A stretch of 64,000 bases of DNA from Pseudomonas viridiflava (GCF_900602065.1 NZ_UWFN01000285.1:1-64000), one strand, 5' to 3'. Positions 43,315-52,751 are shown, numbered from the stretch's first letter. The notes: a model not told the origin generated them from the sequence alone. Numbers and translations are program-made.

Positions 43315-44628
43315 ATGAACCCGAGTAAAAAAGCCTACCGAGCCGCCATCCTGCACAGCATCGACGATCCAGCTGAAGTCGGCATCGAGGCGTCTTACCA
43401 GTACTTCGCTGATGGCCTGATGCTGGTCGAGGACGGCAGGATTTGCGCCCTTGGCGACGCAACCGAACTGCTGAAAACACTCGGTGACGACGTCGAAGTG
43501 ACTGAGTACAAGGACGCGCTGATCACCCCGGGCTTCATCGATACCCACATCCATCTGCCCCAGACCGGCATGGTCGGTTCCTACGGCGAGCGCCTGCTGG
43601 ACTGGCTAAACACCTATACCTTCCCCTGCGAGAAACAGTTTGCCGACCCGGTCCATGCAGCCGAGGTCGCGGACATTTTCCTGAAGGAATTGCTGCGTAA
43701 CGGCACCACCACCGCACTGGTGTTTGGCAGCGTGCACAAAGAGTCGGTCGAGGCTTTCTTTGAAGCCGCAGAAAAGCTCAACCTGCGGATGATCGCAGGC
43801 AAGGTGATGATGGATCGCAACGCGCCGGACTACCTCACTGATACGGCAGAATCAGGCTACGCAGACAGCAAGGCATTGATCGAACGCTGGCACGGAAAAG
43901 GCCGCTTGCACTATGCGGTCACGCCCCGTTTTGCGCCGACCAGTACTCCAGAACAATTGACACGCGCCGGGCAGTTGCTCCGTGAATATCCCGACTTGTA
44001 TATGCAAACTCACATCAGTGAGAACGTCGAGGAAGTGCAGTGGGTGAAAGCGCTGTTCCCGGAACGCAGCGGCTATCTGGATGTGTATGACCATTTCAAA
44101 CTGCTGGGCGAACGCTCGGTGTTTGCCCATGGCGTGCACCTGTGCGACGCCGAATGCGCACGCCTTGCCGAGACCGGTTCGGCCATTGCCTTCTGCCCTA
44201 CTTCAAATCTGTTTCTGGGCAGCGGTTTGTTCAACCTGCCCATGGCGGAAAAGCACAAGGTCAACGTCGGCGTTGGCACTGATGTCGGCGGCGGCACCAG
44301 CTTCTCGATCCTGCAAACCCTCAACGAAGCCTACAAAGTCATGCAGATGCAGGGTGCGAAACTGAGCCCGTTCAAATCGCTGTATCTGGCTACGTTGGGC
44401 GGCGCTCGGGCGTTGCGCCTCGATGACCGCATTGGCAGTTTGCAGGTGGGAAATGAAGCCGATTTTCTGGTGCTGGATTATAACGCCACGCCGCTGCTGT
44501 CCTACCGCCTGAAACAGACCACGGACATCGCCGAGACGCTGTTTGTGCTGATGACACTGGGGGATGACCGAACGGTACGCGAAACGTACTCGGCCGGGGA
44601 AATGGTGCACAGCGCACGAACGTCTTGA
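43315..44628 (+). CDS. guaD: Guanine deaminase
   Basis: 437 residues from ATG 43315 (AGGACC before it). An amidohydrolase that turns guanine into xanthine and ammonia. Zinc ligands are seen in Phe-Ile-Asp-Thr-His-Ile-His, Thr-His-Ile-Ser-Glu-Asn, Phe-Ala-His-Gly-Val-His and Gly-Thr-Asp-Val-Gly-Gly-Gly, and the Leu-Pro-Gln-Thr segment is typical of GuaD. It completes the entry steps of the purine route and is followed by a GC-rich hairpin and the convergent toxin-like gene. Confidence 0.96.
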   Translation: MNPSKKAYRAAILHSIDDPAEVGIEASYQYFADGLMLVEDGRICALGDATELLKTLGDDVEVTEYKDALITPGFIDTHIHLPQTGMVGSYGERLLDWLNTYTFPCEKQFADPVHAAEVADIFLKELLRNGTTTALVFGSVHKESVEAFFEAAEKLNLRMIAGKVMMDRNAPDYLTDTAESGYADSKALIERWHGKGRLHYAVTPRFAPTSTPEQLTRAGQLLREYPDLYMQTHISENVEEVQWVKALFPERSGYLDVYDHFKLLGERSVFAHGVHLCDAECARLAETGSAIAFCPTSNLFLGSGLFNLPMAEKHKVNVGVGTDVGGGTSFSILQTLNEAYKVMQMQGAKLSPFKSLYLATLGGARALRLDDRIGSLQVGNEADFLVLDYNATPLLSYRLKQTTDIAETLFVLMTLGDDRTVRETYSAGEMVHSARTS

Positions 44629-44633
44629 GTCGC

Positions 44634-44676
44634 GGGGGCTAACATCGCGCCAGCACGACGCGATGCCCCTGCCCCC
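44634..44676. terminator. Bidirectional hairpin between guaD and the toxin-like gene
   Basis: Two nested stems (44643-44649 with 44659-44665, and 44634-44639 with 44671-44676) lie in the 55-base gap between the two stops. Very GC-rich, no T run. Confidence 0.6.
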
Positions 44677-44683
44677 AGCCCTC

Positions 44684-47600
44684 TCAGCGTGTGCTTATCG
44701 AGAAGTCATCGGAAAGGCGCATGATGAAGACCTGCGTCCCATGACTGGATTGGCTGACAGTATTGGTTCCTCCTACAAGCTTGATGATTTTGCCTTGTTG
44801 CGCAGCCTGCTCCAGGATCTGCGCGATGGGTTGACCGGCATAATTTGCCGTCAGAAGCCCCACCAGATCGTCTCCTTGCGTGGAGCTGAAGGGCTCTGCG
44901 GCTGAGATTGTCGTCAGCCTCGAGTTTTGCGCGCGGCGAAGATAAAGCAGATAAATCTCATCCTGCCCGGCTCGCCGAAACGCAATGAAATCACGTCCAC
45001 CCGCTTTCAATTCGTTGTGAATAATTGTGTAGCCGTTACGGCCCAATACGTCGCTCATCAACCCCCGAAGCCCGGTCGAACCTGCTCCGGGCCCCGAATC
45101 GGAAACGAGCCTGATCAGCCATTCGACCGTCACAGGATTATCGGTCGCAAAATCAAGACGCTCAAAAGTATGCAGCGAGCTCTCGTAACTGATATTCCAG
45201 CGCCGACGCGCGCCACTTTCCAGAACCCACTGCGCTTTGTTAAGCATCAGCAACGGGTCATTCAAATGCGCGAGTGGGGCGCCATGGCCAGCTCGCCAGG
45301 CATTCAGGGTTGCCTTCAGGTTGATCATCCGCGTTGCAGTGATAGCCGAGGTGGAAGTGTCAGCCAGTTCGAACAGCTTTTGCGCCAGGACAACATTTGT
45401 TATGTCGGTAAACCCCGGGCGTGCGTCAGCGACATAGGTCTCGATTCTCCTGTTGAACAGCGGCCCTTCGACCGCCCACTGGCCAGTCGCGGGCTGATAC
45501 TTTGCCATTAATGGCTGAGCGTTGGGGTTACGCCGAAGCACTTCACCGAGTTCCGCAAAGTTGCGGCAAGGAGCCTGAGTGGATGGGTTACGAATGAACG
45601 CGGTATTAGTCCGGCGTTGCCCGCCAGCAGGCAGTATCTCGTAGAACTTCTGGCCGATACGGATCAGGTCATAGTCGTGAGTGAAATCGAGCCGAAAGAC
45701 AGGCGGGTTGAAACTGACCTGGTCCATGACAGTTAGGTTGTCGACTGTTTTTTCCCAGCCCTTCCATGCGTCCACACTGGCGTCCGGCCGTGAGGGACCG
45801 GCAACAGGCTGTGGCGGACGACGGTCAGGTTCGACCTGTGGCGAATCAGGCTCCTTGCGCTTGACCGGTGCAGTTGCGGCCAGGGGCTCTGGCGGTCGGC
45901 GGTATTGCTCAGCCCAGTCAGGCAAGGACTTGGTCTTGCGGTAATGCTCGGCCACCAGCAATTCCATACGCTGTTGCTGATCGGCGGGAAAAGCAAACTG
46001 GTCCAATAGTTCTCGGGCGTGCTTGCGGTTGAAAACGCCACCACCACGGGCCTCGACAAGCAGTATTTCAGCGACGAACGAACGTCCGCCCGCCTTGAGG
46101 CCGACATCGGTGTGGTAGACCCATTGCCCGCCAAACTGCTGCACAGGTGCTTCGTAGCCGTGCGTAGCGTTCTTTTTAAGGCGCAATGTCTGCTCCCCCG
46201 GTCGGCGGTAGACCCGGTAAGCCCGGCCCTGACGATAGATAAAAAGCTCACCGTCTTTCAGCCAGGTACCGGCATCGCGTCCCACTTGCGGCACTGCGTT
46301 GAGCAGGGACACATCAGCTTCATAGCCGATGAAGGGCTTGATGACATAAGAGCGTCGGACCATCGAGGGCAGCGGGCGGGTCAGCCCGGCGGCCTGACGC
46401 AAGCGGGTAGCACGACGCGCAAGGATTGCGAGCGCGGTCACGGTGGAACCTGCGGGGATGACTGAAAGCAACACGTCCAGCATTGAAATCAAGGTGCTCC
46501 CTGCCAGCAGCAGTCCCTCGTCAAGTTGACCTTCACGAAACGCCTTCGCTGAGGCGTGACCATCGCTCCACCCATCCTGCACGCTGAACAGCACACCAAG
46601 CCCCGGAACGAAGGAAATCACACCTCTGAAAAACAGCAGGTACACCGCGTTGCGGCGCTCGTTGGCCTCGCCCTTGAGATCATGATTGCTGCGCGCTACC
46701 CGGCGGGAATGCTCATACAACAGGTCTTCACGTAAATGCAGTTGCTGTTCGCTGAGCAACAGGTCGAGGGCAGGCACTATCGCGATGAAGCCCTCGAAGC
46801 CGCGCCGCAATGCCTCATGGATGTAGGCCTCTGCGGCCTTATGCTCGCCGGCCTCTTCAACGCAGGAAGCCAGCCAGGCGACCCGGGCAGGCAGATGTAG
46901 CAAGCTGCTGATCAGACGTTGGCGAGCATCCTGCACACTGTCGGTCTCTATGAAGCATTCACCGTCCGGCACGTTCGGCAAATAGACCAGAACCTTGCCA
47001 CTGGCCGGATGCTCGATGACGCTCAAACCTTGTAATGTCCGGGTGCTGCGCGCCCCTGTGACGGCCTGACCGGGCTTGAACACCAGTCGACTGACATAAA
47101 CCCCGGCAACGCTCAGTGCCGACGTGGATCTGGCTCGCGCGGCCTGGGTCAGCAGTGAATACCCCGCCACACTCAAACGCCCGCGCTGTCGGGCGCAAAA
47201 ACCGTCGAGCACGATTTGCTGCTCGTACGCGTCGAGCATCAATCCAGCATCGCTGGCAGAGGCCGGTGAACGCAGGCGGAACACAGAGCGGAGCAACGTG
47301 CGGTATTGCCCGGCGACGTCAAGCTGCGGCACGATCCTGAGCAGGTAATCACCGTTGATTCGTTGCAAGCCTGATAGTGTTGGCGACGGCGGATAAGACA
47401 CTCGTACCATGCTCATGCGGGCTTTGGTGTATTCGTCCTTGCCATCGAAATTCTGACGGGCCAACTCTGACAGGCTCGACTGAACCCGTGCCTCGCTGGC
47501 CGTCCAGGGCTTGTAATGCAACGGGCTGCCATACTGCGGATCGATGTCGACGTGCTTGTGGACGCTTTTCGGGAGATCGATCACCAGTTGATCCGAATCG

Positions 47601-48760
47601 ATTTCCAGCCCCAGATCCTGTTTGACTCGCGCACTCACGCACCGCGCGGTAAACACTTCGAAGGTCGGCAATCGCGTTTCGAGACTGGACTCCAGCCGCG
47701 CCGCCGCCGCGTGAAATGCGACCAGCTTCTGTGCATAGTCCTGTCGGACGTCCAACGATGCGTTGAGCAACCAGGCGGGTAACTGCGCCACCAACTCGGC
47801 CGTTCTCTGCTGCTCGGCAACCAGGTCGATGGCTCGCTCGCGCGTTTCGTCGAGCGCCACGCCCACGTTGTGGGCAAGCGCCCGATACAGCCTGGCCAGC
47901 GTGTCTCGCTGTGCCATGCTTACCTCGCCAGTCCGCGCCTGTTGAGCCTGGCTATCAGCTTCAAACACCCTGAGTTGGCGGTTCACGCCATAGAGAACAG
48001 GCTGCATGGTAATGACCCGGGTAGTCAGCTTGATCGGCGCAGCCATTGCGGATGCACGCTCTGCGTCACTGACATGCTGCCAAAGACTGATTTCGTCGCC
48101 CGCCCTCAACGTGAATACCAGTTGTTCTTTCAAATCCTGCAACGAGGCAAATTTTTGCAGCCCACCCTCCAGCCCCGGCATGAACAACAAGGCTGGCTCA
48201 TCAAGCGCCGGATTCTTCAGGGCCTGTTCTGTGCTGACAATAAACGCACCATTGAAAACGACAGGTTCATCCGGGTCACCGAGGCCGACCTCAAGGTGTA
48301 ACACGTCGTCTTCGGGCTCATCGGCAAGCCCCAGCGCATAGTGAAGCGCCTGCAAATCAGCCGGGCTCAGTGTGCCCTCGCATATCTGCAATTGTGCTTG
48401 AGCCAGCATTGCGGCCTGACGTTGTTCAACCAGCGATGTTTTGAGTGCCCGCAACACGTCGCCGCTTATGTGATCGACACGACCCAGCGCCTCCAACAGA
48501 CTGTTGACTGCCCGTGCAGCGGCGTGAAAGCGGCTGCGCCAGTTCTGGTAGATATCAAGGGCGTCGCGCTGCTCACAGGCGCTCCCCACGTAATTCAAAA
48601 TGCGCTGCAGATGCTCAGCAATCCGGGATTGATTCAGGTCTTCGGGGAAACTCGGCGGGAGGCTGTCGAATACCACCAGGTCGCGGACCAGGCCGGTCCA
48701 TTCGTCACGGGTTGCGGGGATGGCTGTGGTTTGTGAGTCATTCACGGGGTCATGCTCCAT
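44684..48760 (-). CDS. Large DUF6543/dermonecrotic-toxin-like protein
   Basis: 1358 residues, no signal peptide. Helical N terminus, then (from about 320) Leu-Pro-Ala-Trp-Leu-Leu-Asn-Ala with an Arg-Xaa-Xaa-Tyr helix, the hallmark of the large Pseudomonas proteins annotated as dermonecrotic toxin domain/DUF6543. Two hydrophobic helical stretches occur near 700-720 and 745-775, a possible translocation or pore region. A Pro/Lys-rich linker (about 945-990) leads to a separate C-terminal domain of about 360 residues. The hexamer Leu-Lys-Ala-Gly-Gly-Arg occurs near 888 and again near 1253. No immunity gene is adjacent. It lies between guaD and uraH, interrupting the purine genes. The target is unknown; the toxin call is by family resemblance. 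Confidence 0.72.
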   Translation of the reverse strand: MEHDPVNDSQTTAIPATRDEWTGLVRDLVVFDSLPPSFPEDLNQSRIAEHLQRILNYVGSACEQRDALDIYQNWRSRFHAAARAVNSLLEALGRVDHISGDVLRALKTSLVEQRQAAMLAQAQLQICEGTLSPADLQALHYALGLADEPEDDVLHLEVGLGDPDEPVVFNGAFIVSTEQALKNPALDEPALLFMPGLEGGLQKFASLQDLKEQLVFTLRAGDEISLWQHVSDAERASAMAAPIKLTTRVITMQPVLYGVNRQLRVFEADSQAQQARTGEVSMAQRDTLARLYRALAHNVGVALDETRERAIDLVAEQQRTAELVAQLPAWLLNASLDVRQDYAQKLVAFHAAAARLESSLETRLPTFEVFTARCVSARVKQDLGLEIDSDQLVIDLPKSVHKHVDIDPQYGSPLHYKPWTASEARVQSSLSELARQNFDGKDEYTKARMSMVRVSYPPSPTLSGLQRINGDYLLRIVPQLDVAGQYRTLLRSVFRLRSPASASDAGLMLDAYEQQIVLDGFCARQRGRLSVAGYSLLTQAARARSTSALSVAGVYVSRLVFKPGQAVTGARSTRTLQGLSVIEHPASGKVLVYLPNVPDGECFIETDSVQDARQRLISSLLHLPARVAWLASCVEEAGEHKAAEAYIHEALRRGFEGFIAIVPALDLLLSEQQLHLREDLLYEHSRRVARSNHDLKGEANERRNAVYLLFFRGVISFVPGLGVLFSVQDGWSDGHASAKAFREGQLDEGLLLAGSTLISMLDVLLSVIPAGSTVTALAILARRATRLRQAAGLTRPLPSMVRRSYVIKPFIGYEADVSLLNAVPQVGRDAGTWLKDGELFIYRQGRAYRVYRRPGEQTLRLKKNATHGYEAPVQQFGGQWVYHTDVGLKAGGRSFVAEILLVEARGGGVFNRKHARELLDQFAFPADQQQRMELLVAEHYRKTKSLPDWAEQYRRPPEPLAATAPVKRKEPDSPQVEPDRRPPQPVAGPSRPDASVDAWKGWEKTVDNLTVMDQVSFNPPVFRLDFTHDYDLIRIGQKFYEILPAGGQRRTNTAFIRNPSTQAPCRNFAELGEVLRRNPNAQPLMAKYQPATGQWAVEGPLFNRRIETYVADARPGFTDITNVVLAQKLFELADTSTSAITATRMINLKATLNAWRAGHGAPLAHLNDPLLMLNKAQWVLESGARRRWNISYESSLHTFERLDFATDNPVTVEWLIRLVSDSGPGAGSTGLRGLMSDVLGRNGYTIIHNELKAGGRDFIAFRRAGQDEIYLLYLRRAQNSRLTTISAAEPFSSTQGDDLVGLLTANYAGQPIAQILEQAAQQGKIIKLVGGTNTVSQSSHGTQVFIMRLSDDFSISTR

Positions 48761-48910
48761 TGATCAAAGTCGCTGGAGCTTGAAGAAGCGCGGGCCTGAA
48801 AAGGGACTACATATTTATCAAGAACCGCAGTCGCATTTAAAAAGGTTAACCGTGCCACAATGAAGGCGGCATTGCGGGGCTAAAGCAACCCTGCTGGGTC
48901 CGGCAAATGA

Positions 48911-49264
48911 TCAACTGCCACGGTAGGTCGAATAGCTGTAGGGCGAAATCAGCAGTGGCACATGATAGTGCTCCTGCGCCGCGTCGATTCCGAAGCGCAA
49001 CACCACCACATCCAGAAAAGCGGGCTCAGGCAGCGTTACGCCCCGCGCCCTGTAGTAGTCGCCGGCGTGAAACTGCAGTTGATAGACCCCCGACCGATAA
49101 GCGTCCCCTTGCAAAAGCGGCGCATCGCAGCGGCCGTCGGCATTGGTTGTGGCAGAAGCCACTTTCACAAGGTTCAAGCCCTCAACCCGGTACAGTTCAA
49201 TGTCTATGGAACTGCCGGGGCAACCATGGGCAGCGTCCAGAACATGCGTCGTCAATTTACCCAT
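48911..49264 (-). CDS. uraH: 5-Hydroxyisourate hydrolase
   Basis: 117 residues, transthyretin-like fold. It hydrolyses 5-hydroxyisourate to OHCU. The N-terminal Leu-Thr-Thr-His-Val-Leu-Asp (His7), the Arg-Cys-Asp-Ala segment and the C-terminal Tyr-Arg-Gly-Ser signature are all present. It is transcribed away from puuE across a 350-base control region, and the toxin-like gene lies just below it on the same strand with 150 bases between. Confidence 0.96.
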   Translation of the reverse strand: MGKLTTHVLDAAHGCPGSSIDIELYRVEGLNLVKVASATTNADGRCDAPLLQGDAYRSGVYQLQFHAGDYYRARGVTLPEPAFLDVVVLRFGIDAAQEHYHVPLLISPYSYSTYRGS

Positions 49265-49472
49265 TGCAGATCAGCGCTCCATTCTGAGAATTGAAAATTC
49301 GGTGACCGCACCATTTGAGTGCCCACGACCACGGAAAGATGCCGAATTAAGACACTTTCGTAAAAAGCTGTACACAATTAAAACCACCGCGCTCATGCAC
49401 AGCCCCACTCAAACCCTGCGCAATCCCGATTCAACGGGACTCAAGGAATTAATTGGTTTTTCCCGCGATATT

Positions 49473-49498
49473 CTGACCAGTCAGGCAAGTTTCTTGCA
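49473..49498 (+). promoter_or_regulatory. Candidate sigma-54 promoter of puuE with adjacent inverted repeat
   Basis: AGGCAAG (49483-49489) and TTGCA (49494-49498) place GG and GC exactly 10 bases apart and agree with the RpoN consensus at most positions. Directly upstream, CTGAC/GTCAG (49473-49484) form a perfect 5-base inverted repeat. Expected start of transcription is near 49509. Confidence 0.45.
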
Positions 49499-49561
49499 GG
49501 TCGCTAGCAAAGTAATCAAGGCCAGCGGCCTTCGGAACAGAATTACAAACGGTCAGACGCT

Positions 49562-49572
49562 TTGTATACAAT
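49562..49572 (+). promoter_or_regulatory. Palindrome TTGTATACAA overlapping a possible -10 box of puuE
   Basis: The 10-base perfect palindrome 49562-49571 includes most of TACAAT (49567-49572), a five-of-six -10 match about 40 bases before the GTG. The shape TTGT-AT-ACAA suits FCD-type GntR regulators such as the one at 37463. Confidence 0.45.
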
Positions 49573-49614
49573 CCCGTTATCGTCTCTGTTACCCCGCACA
49601 TAAGGAAGACTGCA

Positions 49615-50544
49615 GTGAGCGCTGACTATCCTCGCGACCTGATCGGTTACGGTAGCAACCCGCCCCATCCACGCTGGCCGGGTAATGCGCGTATCGCGCT
49701 GTCCTTTGTGCTCAATTACGAGGAAGGCGGCGAACGCAATATCCTGCATGGCGACAAGGAGTCAGAAGCATTCCTGTCCGAAATGGTCGCCGCTCAACCC
49801 TTGCAGGGCGAGCGTAACATGAGCATGGAATCGCTCTATGAGTACGGCAGCCGCGCGGGCGTATGGCGCATCCTCAAGCTTTTCAAACACTTCGATATCC
49901 CCCTGACGATCTTTGCCGTGGCGATGGCTGCCCAGCGTCATCCGGATGTTATCCGCGCCATGGTCGCCGACGGTCACGAAATTTGCAGCCACGGCTATCG
50001 CTGGATCGACTACCAGTACATGGATGAAGCCAAGGAGCGCGAGCATATGCTCAAGGCGATCCGCATCCTCACCGAGATCACCGGCGAACGTCCACTGGGC
50101 TGGTACACCGGCCGCACCGGCCCCAACACGAGGCGGCTGGTCATGGAAGAAGGCGGTTTCCTTTACGACTGCGATACCTATGACGACGACCTGCCCTATT
50201 GGGAGCCGAACAACCCGGCCGGCAAAGCGCATCTGGTGATCCCGTACACCCTGGACACCAACGACATGCGCTTCACCCAAGTGCAGGGTTTCAACAATGG
50301 CGATCAGTTTTTCCAGTACCTCAAAGACGCTTTCGACGTGCTGTACGCCGAAGGCGCCGAGGCGCCGAAAATGCTTTCCATCGGCCTGCATTGCCGCCTG
50401 ATCGGTCGTCCGGCACGGCTGGCTTCACTCAAGCGTTTCATCGAATACGCCAAAAGCCACGAGCAGGTCTGGTTTACCCGCCGGGTCGACATCGCCCGCC
50501 ATTGGCACACCGAACATCCCTATCAGCCGGAGACAGCGCGGTGA
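49615..50544 (+). CDS. puuE: Allantoinase, polysaccharide-deacetylase type
   Basis: 309 residues from GTG 49615, with a GGAAG site upstream. A metal-independent allantoinase of the NodB/polysaccharide-deacetylase fold that opens allantoin to allantoate. Motifs: Leu-Asn-Tyr-Glu-Glu-Gly-Gly-Glu near residue 30, His-Glu-Ile-Cys-Ser-His-Gly-Tyr-Arg-Trp, Gly-Trp-Tyr-Thr-Gly-Arg and Asp-Thr-Asn-Asp-Met-Arg. Its stop overlaps the uraD start by 4 bases (GTGA), and it heads the puuE-uraD-alc-allA-puuD unit. Confidence 0.95.
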   Translation: MSADYPRDLIGYGSNPPHPRWPGNARIALSFVLNYEEGGERNILHGDKESEAFLSEMVAAQPLQGERNMSMESLYEYGSRAGVWRILKLFKHFDIPLTIFAVAMAAQRHPDVIRAMVADGHEICSHGYRWIDYQYMDEAKEREHMLKAIRILTEITGERPLGWYTGRTGPNTRRLVMEEGGFLYDCDTYDDDLPYWEPNNPAGKAHLVIPYTLDTNDMRFTQVQGFNNGDQFFQYLKDAFDVLYAEGAEAPKMLSIGLHCRLIGRPARLASLKRFIEYAKSHEQVWFTRRVDIARHWHTEHPYQPETAR

Positions 50545-51056
50545 GTCATTTCACGACACTAAAGCCGTCGACGCAGGGCCGCGATGAGTTCATTGCCACC
50601 TTTGCTGATATCTACGAGCATTCGCCGTGGGTCGCAGCCGCCGCTTACGATCAAGGCTCAGTCGATGAGCTGGACGATATAGAAACCCTGCATGTGCGAA
50701 TGAGCCACATCCTGCTCGACGCCGATCATGAGCAGCAACTGGCACTGATCAATGCTCACCCGGATCTGGCCGGTAAAGCTGCTGTGCAAGGCCAGTTGAC
50801 CGAAGCCAGCACCAACGAGCAGGCAGGTGCCGGTATTCACCAGTGCACACCTGAAGAGTTTCAACGCTTCACCGAACTCAACAACGCTTACAAAGCCCGA
50901 TTCGCCTTCCCGTTCATCATGGCGGTCAAAGGCAGTAACCGGCATCAGATACTCGCAGCCTTTGAGACCCGCATCGATAATACGGTCGACGCCGAATTTG
51001 CGTGCGCGCTGGCCGAGATCAACAAGATTGCCCTGTTTCGTTTGCAAGCCCTCTAA
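50541..51056 (+). CDS. uraD: OHCU decarboxylase
   Basis: 171 residues from GTG 50541, overlapping the puuE stop by 4 bases; the frame is open upstream but only antisense-like sequence lies there. It turns OHCU into (S)-allantoin. The catalytic His73 is in His-Pro-Asp-Leu-Ala-Gly, and the Asn-Xaa-Ala-Tyr-Lys-Xaa-Arg-Phe-Xaa-Phe-Pro-Phe-Ile segment is characteristic. Acts directly after UraH although uraH is on the other strand. Confidence 0.95.
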   Translation: MSHFTTLKPSTQGRDEFIATFADIYEHSPWVAAAAYDQGSVDELDDIETLHVRMSHILLDADHEQQLALINAHPDLAGKAAVQGQLTEASTNEQAGAGIHQCTPEEFQRFTELNNAYKARFAFPFIMAVKGSNRHQILAAFETRIDNTVDAEFACALAEINKIALFRLQAL

Positions 51057-51098
51057 CCGCCCTACCCAGGCCATTGATCAAAAGGCAGACCTAAAAGA

Positions 51099-52094
51099 AT
51101 GAAAGCTTACGCCGCACCCTTCGAGAAGTTCGTCAACCTGGCCGATGCGCGCCTGGGCACTAAAATCCTGTCCGTGACCGACGATTGGTTCGCCGACGCC
51201 AATCGCCTTTTCCAACCGACTCCGGCGGTGTGGAAAGAAGGTGTATTTGACGACAACGGCAAATGGATGGATGGCTGGGAATCGCGTCGCAAGCGTTTCG
51301 AGGGCTATGACAGCGCAGTGATCCGCCTCGGCGTGCCGGGTTCGATCAAGGGTGTGGATATCGATACGTCGTACTTCACCGGCAACTACCCGCCCTCTGC
51401 CTCGCTGGAAGCGTGCTTCCTGGCCAGTGGCGATCCGGACGAGAACACTCAGTGGACTGAAATCCTGTCCGCCGTAGAGTTGAACGGCGACAGCCATCAC
51501 TACCACGCAATAAACGCCGAACAAGCCTTCAGCCATCTGCGCTTCAACATCTATCCCGATGGCGGCGTTGCACGTCTGCGCGTGTACGGCGTGCCGTTCC
51601 GTGACTGGTCAGCTGTAGGCGAAACCGAGCAGATCGATCTGGTCTCGGCCCTTAACGGCGGTCGCGCCCTGGCATGCTCCGATGAACATTACGGCAGCAT
51701 GAGCAACATCCTCAATCCAGGGCGTGGCGTGAACATGGGCGATGGCTGGGAAACTGCACGTCGTCGTACGCCAGGTAACGACTGGGTGATCATCGCTCTG
51801 GGCCACGCCGGTGAAGTGGAAAAAGTCGTCGTCGATACCCTGCACTTCAAAGGTAACTATCCGGACAGTTGCTCGATCCAGGGCGCTTTCGTCAAAGGCG
51901 GCACCGACAGCCAGATCGAAACCCAGAGCCTGTTCTGGCGCGAACTGTTGCCAAGCCAGAAACTGAGCATGCACGCCGAACACGAGTTCGCCGAGCAGAT
52001 CAAAGCACTGGGCCCGATCACCCATATCCGTCTGAATGTATTTCCGGATGGTGGCGTGAGTCGTCTTCGGGTGTTGGGTAAAGTCTCGAAATAA
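51099..52094 (+). CDS. alc: Allantoicase
   Basis: 331 residues made of two homologous halves (about 1-165 and 175-331), each with the allantoicase beta-sandwich pattern: Gly-Val-Asp-Ile-Asp-Thr-Ser-Tyr-Phe-Thr-Gly-Asn-Tyr-Pro in the first and Val-Val-Asp-Thr-Leu-His-Phe-Lys-Gly-Asn-Tyr-Pro-Asp in the second, each ending Arg-Leu-Xaa-Xaa-Phe/Ile-Pro-Asp-Gly-Gly. It splits allantoate into ureidoglycolate and urea. 42 bases after uraD; a REP pair follows its stop. Confidence 0.96.
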   Translation: MKAYAAPFEKFVNLADARLGTKILSVTDDWFADANRLFQPTPAVWKEGVFDDNGKWMDGWESRRKRFEGYDSAVIRLGVPGSIKGVDIDTSYFTGNYPPSASLEACFLASGDPDENTQWTEILSAVELNGDSHHYHAINAEQAFSHLRFNIYPDGGVARLRVYGVPFRDWSAVGETEQIDLVSALNGGRALACSDEHYGSMSNILNPGRGVNMGDGWETARRRTPGNDWVIIALGHAGEVEKVVVDTLHFKGNYPDSCSIQGAFVKGGTDSQIETQSLFWRELLPSQKLSMHAEHEFAEQIKALGPITHIRLNVFPDGGVSRLRVLGKVSK

Positions 52095-52102
52095 CGTATT
52101 AC

Positions 52103-52169
52103 CTGTAGGAGCTGCCGAAGGCTGCGAAAGCGGTCTGTCAGTTGTATTGCCTTCGGCAGCTCCTACAGG
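52103..52169. repeat. REP pair, GTAGGAGCTGCCGAAGGCTG family (copy 3)
   Basis: Full left arm and shortened right arm with a 16-base spacer, 8 bases after the alc stop and before allA. Because it lies inside an operon it may reduce expression of allA and puuD relative to alc. Confidence 0.88.
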
Positions 52170-52204
52170 GCTTTGATCAATTCCAAAAGAACAGAAGACC
52201 CAGC

Positions 52205-52708
52205 ATGCGCACACTCACCATCGAGCCGTTGACCAAAGAAGCTTTCGCCCCCTTCGGTGATGTCATTGAAACCGACGGCAGCGATCATTTCATGATCAAC
52301 AATGGCTCGACCCAGCGCTTTCATCGCTTGGCCGAGGTGCAAACCGCGACGCCGGACGACAAGGCAATCATCAGCATTTTTCGCGCCGAGGCGCTGCAGA
52401 TGCCGTTGATCATCAGCATGCTGGAGCGTCATCCGCAGGGCAGTCAGGCGTTTGTGCCGCTGCTCGGCAACCCTTTTCTGATCGTGGTCGCGCCCATTGG
52501 CGATGAACCTGAATCAGAGCTGACCCGCGCCTTCATTTCCAATGGCAGGCAGGGTGTCAATTACCATCGCGGCGTCTGGCACCATCCGGTGCTGACGATC
52601 GAAAAGCGGGATGACTTCCTGGTGGTTGATCGCAGTGGAACTGGCAATAACTGCGATGAGCATTTTTTCGCTGAGAGCCAGAAGTTGGTTCTCGACCCCC
52701 ACCCGTAA
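52205..52708 (+). CDS. allA: Ureidoglycolate lyase
   Basis: 167 residues from ATG 52205; an upstream in-frame start would begin inside the REP element. The cupin-like enzyme splits ureidoglycolate into glyoxylate and urea. Motifs: Thr-Ile-Glu-Pro-Leu-Thr-Lys-Glu-Ala-Phe-Ala-Pro-Phe-Gly-Asp-Val-Ile, Arg-Pro/Ala-Gln-Met-Pro, and Gly-Val-Trp-His-His-Pro. It is the last soluble step; the glyoxylate enters central metabolism and urea goes to urease (not in this window). Confidence 0.94.
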   Translation: MRTLTIEPLTKEAFAPFGDVIETDGSDHFMINNGSTQRFHRLAEVQTATPDDKAIISIFRAEALQMPLIISMLERHPQGSQAFVPLLGNPFLIVVAPIGDEPESELTRAFISNGRQGVNYHRGVWHHPVLTIEKRDDFLVVDRSGTGNNCDEHFFAESQKLVLDPHP

Positions 52709-52751
52709 CAGCCTGAGCGTCCGGCAAGTGACGCAGGTTTGAGGTAATACC

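Larger units (their letters stand above)
49265..49614. other. 350-base divergent control region, uraH/puuE
   Basis: No gene is present. It holds a candidate -24/-12 promoter (49482-49498) with an inverted repeat just above it and a perfect palindrome (49562-49571) overlapping a possible -10 box, all directed towards puuE. The uraH side shows no strong promoter match. Confidence 0.5.
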
